Of a stretch of DNA of 64,000 nt, positions 55,070 through 61,182 are shown piece by piece. Location: assembly GCA_016716475.1 (NCBI GenBank), contig JADJWG010000001.1, positions 372,001 to 436,000 on the forward strand, in the 5' to 3' direction. The position numbers were made by a program, and so were the translations under genes. Position 1 is the first letter of the stretch, and each line of letters begins with the position of its first letter. This DNA is from Phycisphaerales bacterium (lineage in GTDB: Bacteria; Planctomycetota; Phycisphaerae; UBA1845; Fen-1342). The notes beneath the pieces were generated by a model. The model saw only the letters and a list, made by a program, of their open reading frames with translations. It was not told the DNA's origin and searched no databases.

Positions 55070-56344
55070 ATGACCACGTTTCCCCTTCCGTTTCGGCGAC
55101 GCTGCGCGGGTGGGCTTGTCGTAAGCATGTTGCTGATCCTGCCCGGCATGGCCACGGCCCAGCCGACCGGCGCCCCCCCGGCACGCATACGGCTCGGGGT
55201 GGACGTGCTCGCGGCCCGTGGTTTCACACCCTTGCAGAATCAGCGCATCGGCCTCGTCACCAATGCGACCGGTGTGACAAACAATCTGCGCGCTACCGTC
55301 GATGTGCTGCATCAGGCCGCCGGCGTACGGCTGGTGGCTCTATACGGCCCCGAGCACGGGGTCCGTGGCGAGGTTCCCGCCGGCGACAAGATCGAGGATG
55401 CGCGCGACACGACGACCGGCCTTCCCGTCTATTCGCTGTATGGCCGCACGCGGAAGCCCACCCCGGAAATGCTCGCGGATGTCGATGTGCTGGTGTTCGA
55501 CATCCAGGACATCGGCTCGCGGTCGTACACCTACATCAGCACGCTCGCCGTGGTGATGGAAGCCGCTGCGGAACATGGGAAGAAGGTCGTGGTGCTGGAC
55601 CGGCCCAACCCGTTGACCGGCCAGCGTGTGGAAGGACGGCCACTCGACCTGACATTCCAATCGTTCGTGGGGCATCTGCCGATTCCTTACGTGCACGGAC
55701 TGACGGTGGGCGAGTTGGCACGGATGATCAACGGGGAGGGCTGGCTGCCCGGCGGGGTGCAATGTGAACTGGAAGTCATTCCGATGGAAGGGTGGCGGCG
55801 CGACATGGGGTGGGACGAAACCGGCCTCAACTGGGTGCCGACCTCGCCGCATGTGCCGCGGTCCGAGACGGCCCTGTACTACGCCGCCACCGGGATCATG
55901 GGAGAACTACACCTGCTCAGCGAGGGCGTGGGGTATCCGCTCCCGTTCGAACTGGCTGGCGCGCCGTGGATCGATGCCCGCCGGCTCGCCGACGACCTGA
56001 ACGGGCGGCGACTTCCGGGGGTGTACTTCCGACCGGCCTATTTCCAACCGTACTATGCCCGCTTCGCGAAGGAGACGTGCGGCGGCGTGCAGATCCTGTT
56101 TACAGACCGCGACGCCGTGGCCCTGACGCCGATCCAGTTCCACATCATGGACGCGGTGCGCACGCAGCACCCGGAGAAGAGCTGGTTTGGGGCGAAGCGC
56201 GACGACATGTTCGACAAGGTGTGCGGGACCGACGAGATCCGTAAGCTGTTCGAGGCGGGACGGCCGTTGAGCGAAATCCTCGCGGTGTGGAACAGCGGTG
56301 TAGAGCAGTTCCGCGCACAGCGGGAGAAATACCTGCTTTATTGA
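55070..56344 (+). CDS. Exported DUF1343 protein, NamZ-type exo-beta-N-acetylmuramidase (GH171)
   Basis: NamZ releases N-acetylmuramic acid from the non-reducing end of peptidoglycan fragments. The 424-aa protein starts at an ATG with AGGAGG nine bases upstream and has a signal peptide (CAGGLVVSMLLILPGMATA). Family motifs: RIGLVTNATGVTNNLRATVD, LVALYGPEHGVRGEVPAGDK, GLPVYSLYGRTRKPTPEMLA, VLVFDIQDIGSRSYTYISTL, VVVLDRPNPLTGQRVEGRPL, GLTVGELARMINGEGWL and GLNWVPTSPHVP. Length is typical. It is divergent from the transglutaminase/serine hydrolase gene. Family assignment is firm; activity is by homology. Confidence 0.9.
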   Translation: MTTFPLPFRRRCAGGLVVSMLLILPGMATAQPTGAPPARIRLGVDVLAARGFTPLQNQRIGLVTNATGVTNNLRATVDVLHQAAGVRLVALYGPEHGVRGEVPAGDKIEDARDTTTGLPVYSLYGRTRKPTPEMLADVDVLVFDIQDIGSRSYTYISTLAVVMEAAAEHGKKVVVLDRPNPLTGQRVEGRPLDLTFQSFVGHLPIPYVHGLTVGELARMINGEGWLPGGVQCELEVIPMEGWRRDMGWDETGLNWVPTSPHVPRSETALYYAATGIMGELHLLSEGVGYPLPFELAGAPWIDARRLADDLNGRRLPGVYFRPAYFQPYYARFAKETCGGVQILFTDRDAVALTPIQFHIMDAVRTQHPEKSWFGAKRDDMFDKVCGTDEIRKLFEAGRPLSEILAVWNSGVEQFRAQREKYLLY

Positions 56345-56627
56345 CCCGGGTCGCGAGTGAGCTGTTACCTTCGTAGTGCGACATTCGTCGCCAGGTCGGA
56401 ATAACGGTTTCGCTCCTCCGGCCACGGCAGATATCGCAGTCGCAATTTCATGCTCTCCGGCTTCCGCAGTTCCCTGGCCACGACCCGTTTCCACCGACGC
56501 TCTGCCAGCAGCGCCGCCTGGGTTTCGCGAGAGCCATCCACCGGCCGGAGACACCCCAACGGCCTCATCGGCGGTGACACCCTGTCTCCTACCTTTCGCG
56601 GCGGAATGAACTGGGCCCGCCAGAGCC

Positions 56628-56670
56628 ACGCGCCCGAGAGGATTCGAACCTCCGACCTGCGGTTTAGGAA
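56628..56670. repeat. Distal attachment-site repeat (43 bp) of the tRNA-Arg island
   Basis: Identical over 43 bases to 58966-59008. It begins ACGCGCCCGAGAGGATTCG and ends GGTTTAGGAA, and is the 3' part of tRNA-Arg(CCT) from the anticodon loop to the acceptor end, with no 5' half. This is the displaced tRNA end left by integration downstream of the tRNA gene. Confidence 0.9.
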
Positions 56671-56906
56671 GCCCGCTTGAGTCGAACGTAACGAATGATG
56701 ATAGCGGAACTTGCGACGCAAGCCGAGATACCCTTACCGAGCAGCACGCCGGAATCGACGATCAGCTCGTGGAGTTGAGTGGACTCTGGCAGACACTCGA
56801 CCCCGCAAGCCGCATCGCACTGCTCGCGCTTGCTCGACAGTTTGCCGCTATGGCCGAGACGCTCGAAAGCGTTCGGCGTAATCGTCCGGCCAAGCCGGAA
56901 TCGTGA
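56628..56906 (+). pseudogene. C-terminal half of an att-spanning reading frame
   Basis: Starting in the att repeat (TRPRGFEPPTCGLG) the frame continues 79 codons through SPLESNVTNDDSGTCDASRD, TLTEQHAGIDDQLVELSGLW, QTLDPASRIALLALARQFAA and MAETLESVRRNRPAKPES to TGA at 56904-56906. The amphipathic, Ala/Leu-rich helical pattern looks like real coding sequence. It has no start of its own. In a circular form it would be joined to the frame starting at 58825. Such helical tails after an att site resemble ends of some integrase genes, but no catalytic motif is present. Confidence 0.55.
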
Positions 56907-57007
56907 TTGCATTGCCATCGTGGCGCTCATCACTTTTGCGTTTGCCCTCGCTGACCCGCGCAGCATGTCAAGTTTTGTCGCAGAAAAACTGGACGACGTC
57001 AAACCGT

Positions 57008-58006
57008 TCAAAGACGGTTGATCGTCGCTTCCAGCTCGCGAAGGGAGACCACGATCTCATCAAACTCCGGCACATCACCGAAGAGCATCTGGCGCATGTC
57101 GCGATAGTCGCGTCGAAGCTCGGCGAGACGCTCGTCCGCCGGCACGAGTCGAAGCGTCCCGGGTTTCGCATCCTCATAGCGCGCCCAGGAACTCGGATAA
57201 AACCGCTGCTTGAACTCGACGACATCCGCGAGCAACTGCAAGTCGCGAAGGGCCGCCGAGCGCACTGCACTCAGCGCGAGTCGATGCATGTCGTAGTAGT
57301 GCCGTGAGTATCGCAACGGCATCAGATCGCTACGGTGAGCTTGTTGATGGAGGATGGTCGCCTTTTCCCAAAACGTGCGCTCGGCATCGATGGCGACAAC
57401 CGGGCAATCAGGTTGCTCGAACACGTTCGGGAACTCGTCGGCCGCGTACGGGCGGATCGTGTAAGGATGCGACGGAATCCAGGACGCGAGCGGGCCGATC
57501 TCCAGTCGCACCATCGGCCGCAGATACGCTTCTGAAAACGCCGCCGGATAGGCCACATTGACGGCGTGCGGGGCATCGGGGTCAAGCGAGGGGAGCACGC
57601 CGGGACATACCTGTAACAGCGCTGCGAGATCAGCGAGCAGTGTGCTAGCGATGTACGTGGCGGCGGCTTCGTTGACCTGGCGGTTGAAGCGCTCGCGCTG
57701 TGTCTTTGACGTAAATTGCTGCCATGGGTCAGTGGCGCTCTGGCCGAATCCGAAGAGCCGCCAGTCGAGTACCAGGTCGATGTCTTCGGAGAACCGGTCG
57801 ATCAGGCCGAAGACCTTCGAGAGCGACGTGCCGCCCTTGAATACGACGCGTTTCTTCATGGCGTCGTCGGTGAACAGCGCGCGGAGCACCCAGCAGACCC
57901 AGAAGTCCTTCTCGACGATGGCCGGGTTCAAACCGCGGTTCGTGGCCGTTGCACCAAACAGCTCTTGTCGCTGCTCCGCGGGAAGCCGAGCGATCTTATC
58001 CATCAT
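57008..58006 (-). CDS. abiEii: AbiEii-type nucleotidyltransferase toxin (type IV toxin-antitoxin)
   Basis: AbiEii is the bacteriostatic nucleotidyltransferase toxin of AbiE abortive-infection systems. Starting at MMDKIARLP (ATG at 58006, or the next codon at 58003 which is better spaced from GGAGG) it is about 332 aa. Motifs: NPAIVEKDFWVCWVLRALF, VVFKGGTSLSKVFGLIDRFS with the GGTSLSK nucleotide loop, EDIDLVLDW with the catalytic Asp pair, and VVAIDAERTFWEKATILHQQ followed by AHRSDL and DMHRL further on. It overlaps the abiEi stop by 8-11 bases, the usual operon order with antitoxin first. It is within the tRNA-Arg island. Confidence 0.92.
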   Translation of the reverse strand: MMDKIARLPAEQRQELFGATATNRGLNPAIVEKDFWVCWVLRALFTDDAMKKRVVFKGGTSLSKVFGLIDRFSEDIDLVLDWRLFGFGQSATDPWQQFTSKTQRERFNRQVNEAAATYIASTLLADLAALLQVCPGVLPSLDPDAPHAVNVAYPAAFSEAYLRPMVRLEIGPLASWIPSHPYTIRPYAADEFPNVFEQPDCPVVAIDAERTFWEKATILHQQAHRSDLMPLRYSRHYYDMHRLALSAVRSAALRDLQLLADVVEFKQRFYPSSWARYEDAKPGTLRLVPADERLAELRRDYRDMRQMLFGDVPEFDEIVVSLRELEATINRL

Positions 58007-58613
58007 CGTCCTCCGCGCAGATCCCGCGGATGGCCTCGTAGATCCAACCGGTGACGAACTTGGTGTCTGAAAGCACGGCGGAACGCCGCTCCGGTGCAAG
58101 CCATTGGCGCACTTTACGTCTGATGACGGGTGTGAGCCGCTCCTGCCCCATCGTGTTTAGCGCCTGCACGATGAGTGCGCTCTCGGGCAGCTTGAGGTTG
58201 ATCTGCTTTGCAGCCGTGTGTCGAAATTGGAGCTTGCTCTTTCCAACCTGGTACGCACGATCCGGCCCGTCCGACAGATAGTCGAACGATGCCGGCACTT
58301 GAGTCGATAGGCCGATGATGTTCTGGGCGGCGCTTCCGCTCGGTTGGATGCGCCAGCCAAACTTGCGCGCAAGTGCGCGCGCGATCTGGTCCACGTCGGG
58401 GGCAAGCTCGTTGCCGAGCAGCTCGCTTTGGCGCGGGTAAATGTAGACGCCGCGAATCGCCCGGCGAATTCGTCCCTTTCGGGTCAGGCGGTGCAATGCG
58501 AGGTCAATCGCCGCACGGCTTCCGAGCGGCGCGAGATCATTCGGCGAGAACGCCCATCCGGGTCCCTCCCGCTCAATCCGCTTAACTGCTTTCTCTTCAA
58601 CGCTTTGCGGCAC
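57996..58613 (-). CDS. abiEi: AbiEi-type antitoxin / DNA-binding regulator (DUF6088-like)
   Basis: AbiEi is the antitoxin and autorepressor of AbiE. The 205-aa protein has an N-terminal winged-helix-like region (GPGWAFSPNDLAPLGSRAAI, DLALHRLTRKGRIRRAIRGV then YIYPRQ) and a C-terminal domain (GWRIQPSGSAAQNIIGLSTQ, PASFDYLSDGPDRAYQVGKS). It starts at a GTG (58613) with GAGG eight bases upstream. A perfect 10-bp inverted repeat lies 18 bp upstream (58631-58658), a natural operator. The stop overlaps abiEii. Normal length for the DUF6088 group. Confidence 0.88.
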   Translation of the reverse strand: MPQSVEEKAVKRIEREGPGWAFSPNDLAPLGSRAAIDLALHRLTRKGRIRRAIRGVYIYPRQSELLGNELAPDVDQIARALARKFGWRIQPSGSAAQNIIGLSTQVPASFDYLSDGPDRAYQVGKSKLQFRHTAAKQINLKLPESALIVQALNTMGQERLTPVIRRKVRQWLAPERRSAVLSDTKFVTGWIYEAIRGICAEDDDG

Positions 58614-58630
58614 GGTGCATCCTCGGTCGT

Positions 58631-58658
58631 GTAAGAAAAAATACCCTGTTTTTCTTAC
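58631..58658 (-). promoter_or_regulatory. Candidate AbiEi operator (10-bp inverted repeat)
   Basis: GTAAGAAAAA (58631-58640) and its exact complement TTTTTCTTAC (58649-58658) flank an 8-bp spacer ATACCCTG. The site is A+T rich in a GC-rich context and 18 bp before the abiEi start codon, where it could overlap the promoter. Known AbiEi proteins bind inverted repeats in their own promoters. Confidence 0.65.
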
Positions 58659-58824
58659 AGAGTCAAGGGCCGGAAATCCTCAAGTCCCGATAATTGGCCC
58701 TCCCCACCCCCAGCCTTCAAGCTTTCGCGGTCCACGCTGGACGCCTGACAAAAAACAGCAGTCCACGCCGGTCTCTTTGCGTCCGCTCAGCCGGCAGTCG
58801 GCGGCGGTCACAAAGGAGACTGGC

Positions 58825-58965
58825 ATGGTGACGACTGCAATCGGTGCTGCGGGTGAATTCGATCGTGAATCGCTGCGACTGATCGCGACCGCCGTGAAGT
58901 CGGTCAATCACGCTGCCAAGCGCGCCAATAAGAGCGTTACAGCGAATTCCCCGAGAGAGAGTGAA
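58825..58965 (+). pseudogene. N-terminal half of an att-spanning reading frame
   Basis: An ATG preceded by an ideal Shine-Dalgarno (AAAGGAG, seven bases away) opens a frame reading MVTTAIGAAGEFDRESLRLI, ATAVKSVNHAAKRANKSVTA and NSPRESE before entering the att repeat in the frame TRPRGFEPPTCGLG. In the chromosome it continues meaninglessly through the tRNA. Joined to 56628-56906 in a circular form it would encode 139 aa. The frame is also open upstream of the ATG to 58615. No known domain is recognised. Confidence 0.5.
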
Positions 58966-59008
58966 ACGCGCCCGAGAGGATTCGAACCTCCGACCTGCGG
59001 TTTAGGAA
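58966..59008. repeat. Proximal attachment-site repeat (43 bp), 3' part of tRNA-Arg
   Basis: The 3' portion of the intact tRNA-Arg gene, identical to 56628-56670. Divergence begins right after GGTTTAGGAA (next bases ACCGC here, GCCCG at the distal copy), which places the edge of identity in the anticodon loop. Confidence 0.9.
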
Positions 59009-59040
59009 ACCGCTGCTCTATCCTGCTGAGCTACGGGCGC
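58967..59040 (-). tRNA. tRNA-Arg (anticodon CCT)
   Basis: A 74-nt cloverleaf on the minus strand. The acceptor stem GCGCCCG pairs with CGGGCGC, the D arm is GCTCAGCAGGATAGAGC, the anticodon stem holds GCGGTTTCCTAAACCGC with anticodon CCT, and the T arm is GGAGGTTCGAATCCTCT. The discriminator is G and CCA is not encoded. Its 3' end is the integration site of the AbiE island. Confidence 0.97.
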
Positions 59041-59099
59041 AAATTCATGCACAAGAGTAAGTTGCGAAACTACTGCCTTTACCGACTCGCCGGCCACGG

Positions 59100-59342
59100 T
59101 CACCGGAAGTGGCCTCGGATTCCACTCGATGGAGTTCGATGCAGGCGGTTCGCGTCCGGTGGTCGTCCTGGCAAAACGCACTCAACAGCAGCCCACGAAA
59201 CCCGCTCCAGTCGACCTGCTGCGTTCGTAAACCTGCGAACAAACCGGGCAGTGCCGCTGAAATCAGGGTAGAGGTGGAAGGTAACGCTGTCCATGCCCTG
59301 CTCGACCGCCCACTCCCATCCCAGCGCAACGGTCAGCGCCAT
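59100..59342 (-). CDS. Small hypothetical protein, possibly frameshifted
   Basis: An 80-codon frame from an ATG with TTTGGAGAGTC upstream (GGAG close to the start). The first 55 residues look like a real protein (MALTVALGWEWAVEQGMDSV, TFHLYPDFSGTARFVRRFTN). After ECVLPG a different frame gives a more protein-like continuation (RTTTGREPPASNSIEWNPRP, LPVTVAGESVKAVVSQLTLV, HEFAP) that ends near 59030. A single-base shift near 59170 would join the two into one about 105-aa product. No family is recognised. It lies 51 bp after the transglutaminase-like gene and just before tRNA-Arg. Confidence 0.4.
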   Translation of the reverse strand: MALTVALGWEWAVEQGMDSVTFHLYPDFSGTARFVRRFTNAAGRLERVSWAAVECVLPGRPPDANRLHRTPSSGIRGHFR

Positions 59343-59393
59343 GACTCTCCAAAGAAGACTCCAACCGACCTCTTTGCCTTCATCAACACCGCT

Positions 59394-60338
59394 TCAGGGC
59401 GGCGTATGCGAAACCGTTTTCTGTCGCGCCGGCGCGGGCTGCGATTCGATCGTGATGCACGCCTCCAAGGTGCCTGGGGCACGCGCAGGGGCCCACGCCA
59501 GCCAAAGCCACCCGGCCAGAACCGCCGCCGCCCCGGCCCACTGTGCAGCGAGGATCAGGGGCGTGAGTTCGGCCAGTGCGCCCACCAGCCGCAGGGCGAG
59601 CAGGCCTCCGATCCCCAGGGCGGCACTGAGCAGGACGCTGGGTGCCCCCACCCCCGGCCGCCAGGTCAGCAACAGCAGCACCACCAGCAAGACCAACTCC
59701 CTGCCAAGCGGAAACACGGCAATCCCGAAGGTCAGCCCGCGACCGAGATTCTGTAAAGCACCCCAGGTCAGGTGCCAGACGGTGCGATCCTCGGTCGGAG
59801 CGGGACTCGCCAACGTGACTTCTCCCGCGCCAGCCCCCATCAGCTCGCGCGCGGGCCCGTCGGCGCCGGGCTTCCGTGCCCGCACCCACATGTGCTTGAG
59901 ATCCGCAACCAGCCACGCTTCATAACCGAGGTGACGCAGTACGGACGCCGCGACGACTGCCCGGCCGTCGCAATCCTCCCGACCCAACGCAACCACTTCC
60001 GCGACCGTGGGCACAAAACACATCACACCCCATGTCTCCCAGTCGAAGGCATACGGGACCCGCCGCACCACCTCCCGCTCCACCACGGCCGTGACCTGCG
60101 CCACACCCGCGTCGGCCGGCAATTCCGCGCGGATTTCCGCCGCCAGCGCCACGATGTAGGGGTGGTCCGGCTCCAGGACACGTTCGAGGTTGGCGAGCCG
60201 CGTGAGAAATGTCGGCAGAAGATCGATCCGTGGATACAGCACAAACAACAGGACAATCGCGAACGTGAGTGCTTTCAGTGGCCAGCGCACCCACCGTGAC
60301 TTCGTGTGCAGCCGTCGCCAAGCCGTCGCTACAGCCAT
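59394..60338 (-). CDS. Membrane protein with transglutaminase-like domain
   Basis: A 314-aa protein: an N-terminal helix (WPLKALTFAIVLLFVLYPRI), a soluble domain of about 160 residues, then three C-terminal helices (LVLLVVLLLLTW, VLLSAALGIGGLLALRLV, WAGAAAVLAGWLWLAW). The soluble part has a transglutaminase-like active-site pattern: ALGREDCDGRAVVAASVLRH with the Cys, followed by YEAWLVADLKHMWVRAR with a His. The Asp partner is not obvious. Substrate and role are unknown. It is alone on the minus strand apart from the small downstream frame. Confidence 0.72.
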   Translation of the reverse strand: MAVATAWRRLHTKSRWVRWPLKALTFAIVLLFVLYPRIDLLPTFLTRLANLERVLEPDHPYIVALAAEIRAELPADAGVAQVTAVVEREVVRRVPYAFDWETWGVMCFVPTVAEVVALGREDCDGRAVVAASVLRHLGYEAWLVADLKHMWVRARKPGADGPARELMGAGAGEVTLASPAPTEDRTVWHLTWGALQNLGRGLTFGIAVFPLGRELVLLVVLLLLTWRPGVGAPSVLLSAALGIGGLLALRLVGALAELTPLILAAQWAGAAAVLAGWLWLAWAPARAPGTLEACITIESQPAPARQKTVSHTPP

Positions 60339-60429
60339 GATTCGGTCGCTCCGCGCGGGGCGCCCACCCGCCGGTAGATGCTACGCGGGTGAAACGCCGG
60401 GGACGCATCCCCCGCGACGAAAATGTACC

Positions 60430-60458
60430 TTGACAATACCTAACAATAACCGTACACT
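60430..60458 (+). promoter_or_regulatory. Consensus-like sigma-70 promoter
   Basis: TTGACA (60430-60435) and TACACT (60453-60458) are separated by exactly 17 bp. The patch (AATACCTAACAATAACCG) is A+T rich in a GC-rich region. It points rightward to the candidate small gene at 60622 and, further on, to the kinase gene at 61183. Confidence 0.6.
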
Positions 60459-60621
60459 GAAGGCAGATTCGCGGTTGCGAATGCTTCCCACCGGATCCAT
60501 GAATTCGGGCGTGGCTGGCCACGGAATCGGACGCCAAGGAGGGCGTGCCGCCCGAACATTCGCCGCTCAGGGTCGGCGTGTGCGCGCCGGCATTGACCGC
60601 GGCCGGCGCAGGAGGTGCCCC

Positions 60622-60891
60622 ATGGCATCGCGTACGCAGAGCAATCGCCTCACACCCGCACCCTACGAGCCCGACACGCTGATTGGGCGGATCACGCTCA
60701 TTTTGCCTTTGATCGGCCCGGCCGAGCTTTTGGGGCTCGCCGACTATTTAGAACAGCACGCTGCATTGCGTCTTCGGCGCCCTGCACGAAGTCACGAATC
60801 TCGTCTTCGGAGGCGGACCCGTACTCCAGTTCCCAGTCGCGTAAACGCTTCAATGCGTCGACCCGCAACTCGGGGCGCTCGACCATCATGA
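60622..60891 (+). CDS. Candidate small protein, 89 aa
   Basis: An ATG with a perfect AGGAGG six bases upstream, about 160 bp after a consensus promoter. The frame reads MASRTQSNRLTPAPYEPDTL, IGRITLILPLIGPAELLGLA and DYLEQHAALRLRR before becoming Arg-rich where it runs antisense to the gene at 60698-61003. Only the first about 45 residues look protein-like. No family is recognised. It may be real, or the signals may serve a non-coding or leader RNA for the kinase gene. Confidence 0.4.
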   Translation: MASRTQSNRLTPAPYEPDTLIGRITLILPLIGPAELLGLADYLEQHAALRLRRPARSHESRLRRRTRTPVPSRVNASMRRPATRGARPS

Positions 60892-61003
60892 GGAGCCCGG
60901 CAGCGCACCAGCGTGTGACCCAGTGGCCCGCCACACGGGCCTCCTCGTAGAGGCGCTTCATGCTTTCGTCGACCTGGAAGTTGATCTGGGGTTTACGGGC
61001 CAT
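60698..61003 (-). CDS. Small hypothetical protein, possibly ribbon-helix-helix-like
   Basis: A 101-aa protein from an ATG with GAGG six bases upstream. The N-terminus (KPQINFQVDESMKRLYEEAR) has the beta-strand plus helix pattern of RHH/CopG-type proteins, followed by a hydrophobic helix (VTRWCAAGLLMMVERPEL), a charged helix (VDALKRLRDWELEYGSASED) and a basic tail (RRAPKARPGRSKAK). No exact family is recognised. It is convergent with, and overlaps by 194 bp, the candidate gene at 60622-60891, and lies 180 bp upstream of the divergent kinase gene. Confidence 0.6.
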   Translation of the reverse strand: MARKPQINFQVDESMKRLYEEARVAGHWVTRWCAAGLLMMVERPELRVDALKRLRDWELEYGSASEDEIRDFVQGAEDAMQRAVLNSRRAPKARPGRSKAK

Positions 61004-61182
61004 GGGCTACCTCACGAGGATCAAGGAGTGCACTGATTCCTAGGTTTCCATTGTGCCCGCCGGCGTGGCGAACGGCAAGTGTGCGCGGAATGGATTCCGC
61101 CGCAGCCGCACCGCGCCGGGCGGGTACAATCCTTCACCTGTCGCGCGGGTCTGAGCACCCGTGGGTCCCTGGTTGCCAAACG

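Larger units (their letters stand above)
56628..58965. mobile_element. 2338-bp genomic island at tRNA-Arg(CCT) carrying an AbiE pair
   Basis: Bounded by 43-bp direct repeats that are copies of the tRNA-Arg 3' end; the intact tRNA lies at the 58966 end on the minus strand, so the element sits just downstream of the tRNA, the classical integration position. The intact genes inside are abiEi and abiEii on the minus strand. Each end also holds half of a plus-strand reading frame that runs into the att site. No tyrosine or serine recombinase is seen. It is therefore non-autonomous or decayed. Confidence 0.82.

Noticed and set aside
56450..56680. A plus-strand frame ending in a peptide like PERIRTSDLRFRKPA
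   Set aside because: That peptide is the well-known by-product of translating a tRNA 3' end and is explained by the att repeat.
57002..57019. Short hairpin AACCGT/ACGGTT at the end of abiEii
   Set aside because: Only six base pairs, inside the last codons, and without a T run.
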